A stretch of DNA of 64,000 nucleotides from Ignelater luminosus (lineage: Eukaryota; Arthropoda; Insecta; Coleoptera; Elateridae). Below, in pieces: positions 33,792 through 46,121 of the stretch (the first letter of the stretch is position 1; the number at the start of each line of letters is the position of its first letter). The translations under genes and the position numbers were made by a program. Where the stretch lies: positions 25,968-89,967 of the forward strand of contig VTPC01008819.1 of the NCBI GenBank assembly GCA_011009095.1. Reading direction: 5' to 3'. The notes under the pieces are model-generated. The model searched no databases, was not told the DNA's origin, and saw only the letters and a program-made list of their open reading frames with translations.

Positions 33792-34148
33792 TTAACACCT
33801 TTTGTGCATTAGTAAGAATGATTCAGAGATACACCAAGAAGATTCTGTAATGGCGGTTACTGTTAATTTCCAATGTAACAGCAAGTTATGTTTAGGATGA
33901 GCGTTCAATGCTGAAAATTGTTTAGTGAAACAGTAGGTTATTTTACTTATCCTCGTATTGTACTATTTAAAGATGTGTTTCCTAACAAATGCAGTACTCG
34001 GTAATATCTAAAATCATTCTGTGGTATTACAATAGAGATATCTTACTGTTTTAACGGTTTTTCGAGTGAAACATTCAATTTTTGAATTTTTTCGCCAAAT
34101 TTTACTGTTACTCTTTGCCTATAAGTAATATGAGACATTTAAGTGCTG

Positions 34149-36020
34149 CAGTGGCGTACCTTCACCAAATGAGGCCCGGGGCGAAACTTTTTTGGAGGCC
34201 CGTATTCAAGCTTCACACAAACGCGCTTGCGTGCCTACGATCACACATCCAACCTACCAGTCTTTTAAAATTACATAAAAAATTAACCGTTTTTATAATA
34301 TAAATGATACTTCACAGGAAGAATTTGATTGCTAAAATAACATTCACCCAGAGCAACTATTGATTGAAGCCAAATAAATAAATATATTTAAAGCATTTGT
34401 TAACTTCAAATAAATTCTTTACTTGGGTTAACTAAATACTTATTTATATAAGAACATGTTATGTATGTATTTTATTAAAATATGTAATTGATAATTTCAA
34501 TTTCAATTTGGAGACCATATGATTTCAAATAAATAATTCAGTTTCTACAAATAAATTATAATATTTGGAGCAAATACAAAAAAATTTTTTATTTATAACA
34601 AATCAACTTTATTTGGTTCTACTAAATTATTTCTCTGAGTGTCCTCACATCCTGAAACAGCATGGATCTAATGTTAAGATTTATATGTTAACTTCAACAT
34701 ATCAAATTGACTGCCAGTATACTGGTAGAAGACGAATTTTAGCTGATTTAGCAACGATAAAATGCTCATGCATATAATATGTGTAATTGTATAAGAAAAG
34801 TCGAAAAGCTCCTTTCATTCGAAGCTACGAATACAAAAACTATTAAATATAATTTTAGGCCCAAGCAAATGTTTGGCAAGGACTCGGTAAAGTCTATTTC
34901 TACTGTAAATTGAATCATTTTGAGTGCGGTCCAGTTTATGGTCTCTTGTGTTGCGATTTCCGTTGCTTTTATATGCCTTCTTAATTCCTTTATTTCGGGC
35001 AGGATCTCTTGAAGTCGTCGTACATATTGCTAAAGTTTGAAATAAGGGTAGGAAGTTGTAGGTCACTAGCACCTATTAAGTTCACTGCCTGAGTAATGCT
35101 GAATTTTTCAAAAACATTCTCCATTGATTCCATTCTCGTAGTCAGCTCCTGATAATAATTTGTCTATACATTCATTTATGCATCTTTTTATTCTTGTTCT
35201 AAAGCTAATCCTTCATCTCTTGCTTTTTCTCCAGGCATAATTTTCTTGAACCTTCTTCGTCCTCTTCTTTCAACAGATATTCCCATTTCTTCACATGTTC
35301 TGTTTGCAAACTTGAATGCGTTATCTACCAGTTCATCACGGCTTTCTTCTAAAAAAATCTTCAAGCATCTTAGTTTCTGTACAATCTTCTCTAAACTTAT
35401 ACCTTCTGTTTGTATATATTTTTGAGTATAATTTACTTCTTCTAAAATGTTCGACCACAATTGAAAGAACCCGAGAAATTTATAATCACAGATGTTTCTC
35501 ATTAAGATTTCAGTTGATCCTCTTGTATTAACATATTCATCTGTTCGATCACTTAACCTCTCAACAGCTTGGACCACTTTGTCAAAATGTTTCATTATTG
35601 GTTTCATGGCATCGTGCTGAGCACTCCATCTAGTTTTAGACAATTTTTTTACTGACACCCCAACAACTTGTTTAAAAATATCCCATCTATGAGCTGATGA
35701 TGAAAAGAAATTGTAAACACTTTCCAATGTTCCAAAGAACGTCACAGAATTGGGATCTATTCCAAAAGCATAAACACCGCCTAAATTTAGAGAATGATTT
35801 GGGCAAGGTACAAACAAAATCTTACTATTTAACTTATGAATCCTTGCCCGTACATCTGAATGGAAACCTGCCATGGTGGGTTCATTGTCATAACCTTGAC
35901 TTCGACAAAATTGTATGTCTAATCTATCAGTGTCAAGAACTTTTAAAATATATTTAGTTATGTTATGTTAGTTATGTCACCGAAAAGCAATTGTTGTTCT
36001 CCAATGAGACACCTGAATTA
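34149..36020 (-). mobile_element. hAT copy B (inverted, 5' truncated)
   Basis: CAGTGGCGTACCTTCACCAA at 34149 is the same terminus as the right end of copies A and C, here reversed. The DNA then follows those copies to about 36000, where it stops without a left end. The minus-strand frame 35874-35188 (228 aa) is the longest intact stretch of this transposase in the window: 'GFHSDVRARIHKLNSKILF', 'CPNHSLNLGGVYAFGI', 'SSAHRWDIFKQVVG', 'KTRWSAQHDAMKPIMKHFD' and on to 'RRGRRRFKKIMPGEK'. The CPNHSLNL box and the RW...TRW residues are family signatures. No 8-bp duplication is recoverable because one end is missing. Confidence 0.85.
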
Positions 36021-37428
36021 CTTCCGAGATCGGGCTTCGCTTCCTTCTAACACTATAAAAGTGGTAAGTCGTACCATTGCCTATTATTTGGTGCTTCGTT
36101 TGCTTGAAGTTTAATTTTTTTTTAGCTTATATAAGATAACGATTGCTGTGATGTGACAAAACCATTCTTTGAACCCATTACCCAAATGTTTTTAAAATCT
36201 TTCTTGTAGAACTGTCTATTTAGAAAACTATTGCGCTTAATATCTAAAAATCGATGTTCCAACACAAAATACGGTACGTTAAATTAAGAAGCTTTAAAAG
36301 AACTTTAATTGTCTTTATATAGGTAACGGTATATTTTATTAAGAAAGGTGTCAAAGAAATCAGAAAGCATTAAAATTAATTATAAGAACAAAATAAAATA
36401 TTCAACTTTGATCATTATTTCTTGTACTCCGCATATTTAATTAGAAATTAACGCACACAAGTGAAATATTGCAATTGGATTCCCATTTAAGATGTCCTAT
36501 CTGAAAACAAAGCAATTTATGGAAGGTAGGTTTACGTATTAGATTTTTTTCGAATGTTCTTTTAACCGCAAGATATATAGAAAACATGCTGTCCTTGTTA
36601 ATAAAATTAAATCGATCACAACACCGAAAGACGTATTAAGATTTTTATTATCATGTATAATTAATTAAGACTTAATACCTGTTTACTTAAAATTTACGTG
36701 GTAGGTACGACGGTATTGTTGCTGGATAATATACGTATAGTATTAACTACCTATATAACTTACATTCGGATTTTTAAAACAGCCGCATAGCATCTCATGT
36801 TTTGTCAAGATGAAAATGGATGCAATCTGTACTTAAAACACACGTCCAATCATCGACAAAAATCTGAATAAAACTCTTAACTATTTTTGTGGATATTTTA
36901 GTCTTTACAAAATGATTTATTAACGTCTCTTGTTTTTCTTTTAAAAATCTAATTAAGTAATTATTAAAATGAAAACATATAATAAAGTCTCCTTTTTCGT
37001 TATTGTACTATACATTAATTCAAACGCTTTTATAAAAGATTATGCTGCTGGTTATTATCTAATTTGGCATAATATATTTTTTTTAGCTCTATAACTTCTA
37101 AAAGCCATGAATGGTTAGTTACTAAATGTGTCAATGGCATAAACATTTACGAAGAAGTCAACCTTTTTTTATATCGAAATCGAACATTTTAAATAAACGT
37201 CGCAAGGCCATTTTAAAAAGATTGCAGTACATTTTTCAGTTAATGTTAATTACTGTCTTGGAAATTACTAAAGGATAACTTTGTTACGTACACTTTTTTA
37301 TGAACCTAACATGGGTCCTTATCCTCGCTAACTCGGGTTATCTTCACCGGTTGCCGTTTAATATCTTCAATCTATTTCACCGTTCCTAAAAGAATTCCTA
37401 CAAAAATATATACTTTTAGATCACCTTA
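36021..37428. other. No recognised gene
   Basis: About 1.4 kb of AT-rich DNA without coherent frames, terminal repeats or RNA genes that I can see. Confidence 0.5.
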
Positions 37429-38530
37429 TATTTATTTATTGATATTTATTTATTACCCAATTCCATTGTCGGGGAAATCCCACATTTGTACACAATTATT
37501 AATATTAAATTACACAAAAAATTGTTATAATAAAAAATAATAATGGTAATAATAATAATAAGAATAATGATAATAACAACAATAATATGAGAAAAAAGAA
37601 AAAAGAAGAAATGTAAGTAATTTTGGAATGAGTAGATATACATAAACCAGCTTATTTAACAAAATTAGATACTACGAAAGTAATTTGAATAATAATTTTT
37701 TAAACGATATGGGGAGGAGTCAAATATATCAATATCAGTTTCATAACTTATTTTATTGACCACGGTTGCTAATCTTATTAATGGAGAACAGAAACGTAAA
37801 TTAGTTCTATATTTAGGAATGTACAAGATGTTTCGAGGTCGAGATCCATGTGCCGGTACATAGAGTTGCCCCAAAGGTAACAGCTTGGGGCAATCTATTC
37901 TGTTATTTATTAGCTTATGAATAAAGCAAATGTCTCCCAACTCTCTTCTGTTATATAGTTTATCAATTTTGAATTCTGACCTAATGTCTTGATATTCATT
38001 ATAACCGGGGTATTTTCCATGTGCTTTGTAATAAAGATACTTAGGAAACTTGTTTTGAACTGTTTCGATTTTGTCTTGATGAATAATTTGATCAGGATTC
38101 CATACTGCTGAAGCAAATTCTAATTTAGACCTTACTAAAGAGTTGTACAGTTATTGAATAACCGTAACGCTTTTTAAATCTTGAGTGGACCTTTATAGAA
38201 AACCTAGACTTTTTAATAACGCATTTACTATCTCCTCGACATGATCATCCCACCTTAGATCCGACCTCAGATTAACTCCTAAGCCGCGAAATCTCTATAC
38301 TCGCTCTAAATTATTACAGTTAATGGTATATTGATAATAAGTTGGATACTTTTTGGTCGTGAATGTCATAGACTTACATTTACTAATATTAAGACTTAGC
38401 CTGTTTGTATTGCTTCAATTTAAGAGTGCAGAGTATGACAATATTCTACATTAGCGACTTCTTTGTATATCATCTGCAAATATAAGACATTCACATCCTG
38501 ATCTATAGTTATCTATGAATGCCAGATGTA
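37429..38530 (-). mobile_element. Jockey-type LINE 3' end
   Basis: Minus-strand translation from 38530 gives 'CLIFADDIQ' (RT box with FADD), 'LSLNISKCKSMTF' (thumb), 'LGVNLRSDLRWDDHVEE', 'LVRSKLEFASAVWNPDQI' and 'GDICFIHKLINNRIDCPKLL', the standard C-terminus of Jockey-clade ORF2. The coordinates 37665-38116 hold the longest open parts. An (AAT)n-rich stretch (37530-37590) and a TATTTATT repeat near 37430-37455 follow, consistent with a LINE tail. The 5' portion is missing, as usual for truncated insertions. Stops and frameshifts mark it as inactive. It need not be the same family as the 31060-33480 LINE. Confidence 0.8.
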
Positions 38531-40550
38531 GTTTAAGCTAATTTCTTTTACTTTTGTAGAATTAATTTTTGATTGTTTTATAGCATTTCACTTGTTTAAT
38601 AGCACTGTTTGACCTTTATTGGTTTTTATCTAATTAGCAGCGGCTATCTGTATCGCTCCTTTGGCTAATGAATGACTTTTAGATTCGGGATTGGTTGAAT
38701 GAGTTTTGGTTAATTTAGGGCTGTTTGCATGCGAATTTTTCTGAGAGTTTGATACACTAGTCTTTTGTCTAAATACCCTATTTACTTATTAGGTTTTAAA
38801 CCAATTTTCTGCTTGACTTATTAGTCTTTCTCTTATTTTCATTGATATACAGCTTTATCTTAAAAGAATGCGTGTTTCGGGTTGATATTTTCTTGATTAT
38901 TTCGCCGAGGTTAAATTTTCCTTTGTATTTTTTGGACCAATCCGTAGTTGACATATATTCCTTTGGTGTTTTCTAATTGGCACATGAAATCAGCCGTCTC
39001 ACTTTTAGATTTTGTCTAAGTGGTCATTGGTTGGAGAGTTTGCATTTTGCCGGCAGATCCACTTTCCGAATTTCGACGGGGGGCAGTTTAAGAACTCCCT
39101 TTGTGACAGACTGGTGTGCTGATCATTGTTCGTTTTACAGTTTCTACCCGTTTATTTTTTTTTATTTTTCCATTTTGTGGGGAAGTGCCTAGTGCTTCCG
39201 CGGGTGTGTGCGTGTGCACTACCTTGTGGAGATCACCCTCGAAGTGTTGGATTATTTCGTTTTGTTAAGCTTCTTTAGGAAGCTTCAAATACATTGAATG
39301 TATGTTGGTTTGTCCCGTCTTTTTACTCTGTTCTCACCTGCTTGCGTGTCCTTCGTAGCTTCTTTGGGGAGGCCAGTTTGCTGGGGACGACATCTAAGCT
39401 CCGAGATTATTCTTGGCTTCTTGGAAATGCGCTTTAGCTACTGATTTTGGGATGACAACATTCGACATCGAAACGGCTGCTCGTCTTATCAAGCATACTT
39501 CATTAATTTAATTTCAACTGTGACTACTTGCAGAACATTTTAACTTGCATTTTCGGCTTTTTTCCATCATAAATAGTTATTCTTCCTAAATTTAATTGCC
39601 TGTAGTATAATGTATTTATTTTAGTCACTTTCAGTTGATTTATTGAAATGCTTTAATTAATTTATTTTATTTAATTTATGCTTTAAAGATTTGGCTCTTT
39701 AGGAAAGCTTATAGTTAATTTCTTTTTAATTTGGAAAAGCTACACAAGATAATTTCTTGATTTATACAAAATCTGTCTATAAAATTGATTCTATTTTAAC
39801 AATTGCTTAAAACAAATTTTTTTTGAACTACCTAAAATCTCAATTTTGATTTTATTCTAATGATTCCTTAAGTGATGAGTCACAAAATATAAGAACAGCT
39901 TTGTGTAATTGAACTGTTTCAGGTTGTGGAAAAAACCCTTTTTTCTGTCTGACGTAACTACCTCAGCGGAATTTGCAGTATTACGTAAGTTCTTTTTATT
40001 ATCTCTTCTGATCTTGTGTTCCCTATCGCCTGTTTTCATTTATTACGAATAATTTATTTAAGGTTTTAAAAATCTAAATTTATTAATTATGTATAGGCTT
40101 TAATAAAACTAGATAATATCAATAGAGTTCTTTATATTAAAAGGTTGTTTTGTTATTTGATCTGCTTCTGTCATTCGCCCACGATCCAAGGCCCCGACTT
40201 GAGTTAGTTGGACAGACCATAAGATCTTTAGTGTAAGTATCAGTAACGCGAGGTTACGTTACAACTTGCATTTGTGACAAGTTATAAGTTAACGATTCAA
40301 TAATTCTTTCTTAAGTGTAGCTATTTTTCTATTCTGCAAAGTTTTCCCACTAAAGAAGTTGACATCCTAAGCAAATCTCAACACTACATTATCATCGGAG
40401 GAATAGACTCATTTTGCATTTCTGTTTCACTTAGGTTTTGAATTGATATTTGCGAAAATCTCTTGACAAATTTTGATGTGACCATCGTTTCTCCTAGGTT
40501 CTTGTTCTTGATTCCGTGGTCATCATTTAACAACTGTTGAGTGAAGATAA
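38531..40550. other. Unassigned; possibly 5' flank of the Penelope-like element
   Basis: A GC-richer stretch (38960-39480) with GTGTGTGCGTGTGCACTACC and no recognisable protein, then AT-rich DNA. It could be the untranslated or terminal-repeat part of the Penelope-like element that follows, but I found no matching repeat downstream. Confidence 0.35.
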
Positions 40551-40559
40551 AAAATCAAT

Positions 40560-41640
40560 CAACCTTAGTAGGAAAATGTTTACTTCAACCTAAGTTCTGT
40601 TTCGCGGTGAACTATGTCGATAACTCTCAGGAGCTGCAATTGGTTCTCTATTGTCACCAATCTTTTGAGACAATTGCTCTAGAAGTGTTCGAGTACAAAC
40701 CCAAGATCTGGTTTTGATACGTGGATGACACTTTTATAGTATCACCGCGCGTACGACACCCTTTGTCTCGATTCTTTGATCATCTAAGCAATCAGTATCT
40801 AGATATCAAATTCACCATGGAAATTAAAAATAATGGCTTTCTTTTTCTTCTCGATGTTTTAGTAGCTCTTCTACCTATACCTCGATTTTCAGATTTGATG
40901 GAATAAGCTTCCATAACAATTGATCCAACGGTAATTTTACCATGAATATTTCAATAGAAAGTGAAATTTATATTATTGAATCTTGTGAAAATAGAATTCT
41001 CATGGCAATATAAAGTGAGTAATTTCATAGAATTTCTGTTTTACAATCCAACAACATTTAAAAGGAATTTAAACATGTTTGTGGTGCTCTTCTAAACAAT
41101 GGCTACAATAAAAGAGACGTAAACAGTCTTATCAAGCAACCTTCTCCAAGACAAACTTCTTAATACACAATCGCATCCATCTCCATTGAAGCACAGTATC
41201 AAAACCATTTTCAGACCCATCAACAAAATCTTACAACTCCTGCTTTGTCTTAAAGGATCAAAAGCATAGACTGTCGCCTAAAGAAGTGTACAACCTACCA
41301 TGTTTTCGTGGTTCACAGTCAGTATACTTCGGACAAACTGGTTGCTCGATTAACACGCGCATTACTGAACATAAGCAGTGTATAAAGTCAGGCTACATAT
41401 CTGCATTTGCTATTATCAAGCATGAAATTAGACAGAGCACAAGATCAAAGAAGCAAGAAAAATTAACAAGCATCCCAATAACATCGATCGCAATGCAGGG
41501 TATTCACTTTCCGCCATTTGGAAATCATTTTTACTACAGTTACAATCGATTAACCCCGCTTTCTCTATTCAAACTAGAAAAGTTTTGCCTTTAGCTTAGT
41601 TCACACGTAAGTATCTTGAAGGAAACTTTGAGTGTATATA
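40560..41640 (+). mobile_element. Penelope-like retroelement relic (RT and GIY-YIG)
   Basis: The plus strand encodes 'YVDDTFIVSPRVRHPLSRFF' and 'IKFTMEIKNNGFLFLLDVLV' at 40715-40870, the RT palm (YVDD) and following segment characteristic of Penelope-like elements. At 41286-41594 it encodes 'VYNLPCFRGSQSVYFGQTGC', 'INTRITEHKQCIKSGY' and 'FAIIKHE', a GIY-YIG nuclease with the Y...YFGQTG...R...EH spacing. That nuclease fused after an RT is unique to Penelope-like elements. The region between the two is in broken frames, and the N-terminal RT domain is not recognisable. Confidence 0.8.
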
Positions 41641-41849
41641 ATATTTCAACAGTAACATCTAGTCATAAAAGACGTCGATTTGCTAGTTTCAAGTTTTGAA
41701 TATATTTATTCATAGACCGAAATAAGGTGAAATTTGACTTTTTAATGTCAACGAAACAAAACAATCGTATGTGAGGCTCAAGTAGAAAATACTCTTTTTT
41801 TTCTTTAACACAAATAACTATTGTTTTTATCATCATGATGATTATATTT

Positions 41850-43090
41850 GGACCTTTGTTTTGTGATAAAATAGTCAATTACGGACTTTTGATTTAATGT
41901 TGGTTGTTTCCAGGTATATCTGTGTATTAGTTAATGATTGTAATACACATTTAAGATTTTCGTTTCGCGTTGTTTGCATAATTCTATTAGCATCTCCCCC
42001 GACTCATTCCGTGTTATCTTACCATACTCTCCTACTACTTCGTCATTTTGTTTGGCCCCAATTCGTTCAGTAACATCTCCTGCCATCATTATTTCTTTGT
42101 GTTTAGGAATTGTATCATCGTTTAACTGTTGGTAATACTCCTCTTTTACTTGTCTTGGCGAGTCGTCTGTTGATGATATGTTCCTATTACTGTTGTCTCG
42201 TGACCATAAATTTTTATATTGAGCAGTATAGTTCTTTCTTTCTTACATCAAAATCCTGAATATTTTTTTATGCTTCTTGTGTATTAGCAAGCTTACACCT
42301 GCTGCAGCTCTTTTAGATTGTCCTATCTCTGACCATATACAGGGTTAGTCAAAAGCCTAGAAACAGTCTTATTGTAGCAATACCTAGAAGTTTTCAAGTT
42401 TTAATGTATTTCGGTGTATTTAGTCCTGTTAATAGGCGGAGCCATTATGATACTAAGCTGACGGCCGTTGCTCATGACCCGTATTGCCCCACCTATTAAG
42501 TGTTGTATTCCCGTGCGCCAATTCCTTACCTATAGAATGCAGCTAAATAATATAGGCGGAGCACAAATATTAAAACTGCAAACTTTATTAATTTATTATA
42601 GCGAAAAGAATTGTTTAATTTAATTTTTTTCTTTACTGTCGTATCTAGAATTTTATGCAGATTTAGAAAATGCTATCAAAATACTAGGGTGCCATTAAAA
42701 ATTAAAAGTTGATCTCAATTACGCAGAACTGGGTAATTGAATTAATTTTTTTCTGTCAGAATATAGATAAGATAGTCTAATACACCCCCCAAGGGTTGTT
42801 ATTCCGCTAATTCTATCGGTATTGCTACAATAACGCTGTTTCCAGACCTTTGGCTAACCCTGTATGTATATAATTTGTTAGATGTTTTGTGCCTTTTCCT
42901 TTTTTCTTTGTTTCACTTGGGATTACTATGTTCATCTTATATTGATTTATGACTTCCAAAACTTCCGTACTTTTATTTGTAAACCTCTGCACATTCTACT
43001 CAGCCATTGTCGTAGTCCGTTTCATTGCCAAATTTCGTCGTAAAGAATCCGTCCCATTCCGAGGCTTTTTTGAGGTTCTTCGAGCATTTT
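41850..43090 (-). mobile_element. LINE endonuclease half, inverted
   Basis: On the minus strand, from 43090 downwards: 'TEVLEVINQYKMNIVIPSET', 'KKKGKGTKHLTNYI', then (after the MITE at 42340-42862) 'KRAAAGVSLLIHKKHKKIF', 'NRNISSTDDSPRQVKEEYYQ', 'LNDDTIPKHKEIMMAGDVTE', 'IGKITRNESGEML'-like text and 'YTWKQPTLNQKSVIDYFI'. This is the apurinic-type endonuclease domain of the same LINE type whose RT half lies at 43100-45240 on the opposite strand. Orientation and order match a twin-priming inversion. Stops and frameshifts are present. Confidence 0.7.
42340..42862. mobile_element. 523-bp MITE in the LINE endonuclease
   Basis: CAGGGTTAGTCAAAAGCCTA at the left, with its inverse ending ...CTAACCCTG at 42862. 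TA lies at 42338-42339 and 42863-42864. The inverted similarity extends about 45 bp to TTATTGTAGCAATACC. Non-coding. It splits the inverted endonuclease segment, so it inserted after the LINE. Confidence 0.85.
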
Positions 43091-43099
43091 GATTCGGGT

Positions 43100-45245
43100 C
43101 AAACGAGGTGCAAATTGTGAATTATATCCTGATGACAAGCGTAATATGTCCTTACACGAAGTGTAACACAAAAAATAAACAAGAAACTACAAGGAAGAAT
43201 GAGAACAGTAGAAATGAAAAGAAAAAGATGGAAGACCAAAGATATAAGCTATATCTGTTGCAGGACCCAAATTTAATGGCCCTTTATGAGAATAACAGAC
43301 GTTCAATAGAAAGGATAAAAATTAAAATATCGAAAATGAATACGCTACGATTAAAGAAGCTGCAAATAAAGCGCTGAGAATAATAGAAAAGAGAAAAATC
43401 AAGACAGAACTATGTTGGATGACGGAAGAAGTTAAAAAAGTATTACAAGAAATGAAAGTCTTATGTAACAAATGGTTAACAAAGAAGAATGATGAAAGAA
43501 AATTACAATATAAAGACAAGAACAACCAGTTAAGACAGAATGAAGCAAAGAATCAATACTGGGGCAGTAAATGCGCAGAAATAGAAAGTTATATAGAAGG
43601 CGCTCAGTCCACAGAAGTATGGAAAACGATGAAATAAATGGGACAAACTAAAAGATATCAGTACAACACCAGCAATGTGATAGAATTATCAAAATGGGAA
43701 GAACACTACAGCAAATTATTAACAGATCAACCACCGGATAAAAACGAAGAAGAAAATGAATCACAAAGCACAAATGCAAATATTTCTCGAGAAGAGATAG
43801 AAAAAAATATTAAACACATGAAGAATGGTCGGTCACCAGGACCAGCAAACATATTAATAGGATTAATAAAATACGAAGGAGAAACAATAATAAGTCGTTT
43901 AACAAAGATCATGAATAGAATACGCTCATCTCTTCAAATCCCCATAGAATGAAAAAAGGTTTATATAAGATGAATATTTAAGAAAGGGAAAAAATGACCC
44001 AAACTGCTGTAGAGGACTAAGCATAACAAGTAGTATTAGCAGACTTTTTGAAAAAATTCTGCAAACAAGAGTGAGAGAGAATATTGAAGAGAAAATCAAT
44101 GAAGACCAGAGTGGTTTTCTGCCTAGGAAATCCTGTACGGATAACCTCTTCGTTTTACAACAAGTATGTGAGAAAATAATAGCAAATGACCATGAATTGC
44201 ATTTGGCATTTATAGACTTACACAAGGCATATGATACTATTCCGCGAAAAAAATTGTGGAAGGCACTAGAACAACTTGACTTAGATAACTAGCTATTACG
44301 AATAATTAAAGAACTTTATAGAGGGAACGAAGCGTATATATACGTGAAGACAAACAAATTTCTAATAGTATTATAACAATAAAGGGCTATGTCAAGGAAG
44401 CAGTCTGTCCCCAATCCTATTCAATGCATACATCGAAATAGCACTAAAAAAATGGAAAACGAAATGTAAGGGAGTACGACTTCCAGTTGGAGGACGTTAT
44501 CCGTTAAATTTTGCTGACGACCAAGTTGTCATAGCTCAGGATGCTTACGACCTGGAGTTTATGATAAGAAGACTATATACGAAATAAAAAAAATAGGGAA
44601 CGGAAAGAAACTTGAAAAAGACCGAATATCTGGTAATAAACAGCGAAGCAAAATTTTTCGTTTTAATAGACGAAGGCAGTAGAGTACAACAGGTAGAGGA
44701 TGCATCCTTGATAAACACGGCTTTGCAGAGAAAGAAATTAGACACAGAATACACCAAGGAAGGAAAATAGTTGGGTGTCTAAATAGTATTTGGTGGAATA
44801 AACATATAAACCGGAGAAACAAAAAGAGAATTGGACGAGCCTTTGTGGAATCGACAATGTGCTATGGCAGCAATCTGTGGACGATTAATGCCGATTTGGC
44901 TAAACGAATAACAGTGGTAGAAATGGACTACCTTCGCAGAAGTACACGAAGATCAAAACTCGAAAGAATACCGCACACTGAAATACGGGATGTGATGGAG
45001 GCGAAAGAAATCGATCCTAGAAAAGATTAAGGGATTAAAGTGGTTTGAACACTTATTGAGGAAAGATGTGCAAAAAATATTTTCACGTGGACATCCCCTT
45101 GTAGGAGAAAGAGAGGGGGCCCCAGACGATCGTGGAACGAAGGCATTCGTAAAGCCATGCAAGCCAGACAACTAGAAGAAGACACAGCACAAAACAAAGA
45201 AGTCTGGATGAGGGAATTGGATAAACAGTTTAACTATAGTTGAAA
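43100..45245 (+). mobile_element. LINE reverse-transcriptase half and C-terminus
   Basis: Plus-strand pieces in order: linker 'YKLYLLQDPNLMALYENNRR', 'QSTEVWKTMK', 'WEEHYSKLLTD', fingers 'EEIEKNIKHMKNGRSPGPAN', 'IFKKGKK', 'EKINEDQSGFLPRKSCTDNL', palm 'LHLAFIDLHKAYDTIPRKKL', 'GLCQGSSLSPILFNAYIE', the catalytic 'LNFADDQVVIAQDAYDLEFM', then a C-terminal 'LWTINADLAKRITVVEMDYL' and 'KRGGPRRSWNEGIRKAMQAR'. This is the 'endonuclease-reverse transcriptase' type common in insects; I cannot place the clade firmly (RTE-like suspected). A handful of stops and frameshifts are seen, but the order is complete to the 3' end near 45240. Confidence 0.8.
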
Positions 45246-45299
45246 TATTACATGAAATGTATTTTCTTGTCTAATAATGAATAAAAAATGATCTTTTGC

Positions 45300-46110
45300 A
45301 TATAGCTGATGCTTTTAAAGATCGTTTTAAAAGAGTTTACCTTCAATCTTCTAACTGCATTGCTCAACCATTCTCATCTTACAAGCAATTATAGGTCAAT
45401 TAATATTTTGTGTAATTTTGCAAACATTTTTGAGCTCAGTTTGTTAAATCTTATATTTCGCCTTATACTGGCATCAACTCAGTTTCACTTGAAATTACAG
45501 GAAGAGTTTCCCATGGTTCTAATTTGGGTACCTTTTTATTTATTTTGTTTCTTAATGATGAACTGAACATTCTTACCTGTCTCAAACTTGCATTTGCGGA
45601 AGACTTAAAGATATTTGCCGCAATCTTAAATCAAGATGATTTCCAGCTGTTACAAAACCAACTGACAGTTCTACATGATAGGTATACTACAAAGCACTTA
45701 GCTCTCAATATTGACAAATGTAAATTCGTGTCTTGTACATGTAAACATAGTTTAATTTTTTTATGCCAATAAATAAAATTTTGTTGAAACGATCCGATAC
45801 TATACTCTGATACTAAGCTTATTTTTAGTGAAAGTTATAACAAGTTAGAAGTTTAGGAATGAAAATGGTTGAATTTATAATTAAGAACTGCATGTATTCT
45901 CTAACAATTCTTGAGCTTTAGTTCGTTTCAAACTTGAATATGTCAAGTATGGAATCCGCACTACACAAATTTCAAAGCATTGCTGCAGGAAGTTGTACAA
46001 AAGAAATTGATGATTCTGAACAAGGTCATCTAAGCCGTTGACTACTACAGAAATTTAATGTAAGGTCGTTAGAGACTAGACATAAATTCTACTTTTCGTT
46101 TTATATTGTG
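45300..46110 (+). mobile_element. Second Jockey-type RT relic
   Basis: 'SNYRSINILCNFANIFELSL' (finger region), then after a deletion 'GTFLFILFLNDELNIL', 'LAFAEDLKIFAAILNQDDFQ' (an A-box where FADD has become FAED) and 'LNIDKCKFVS'. Around 45960-46100 'ALHKFQSIAAGSCTK' continues the thumb region. The family resembles the LINE at 37429-38530. It is too short and damaged to be active. Confidence 0.6.
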
Positions 46111-46121
46111 TTTTTGTATTA

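Noticed and set aside
37446-37643. Isoleucine-rich frame looking like a membrane protein
   Set aside because: It is the translation of an AAT-type microsatellite in the LINE tail.
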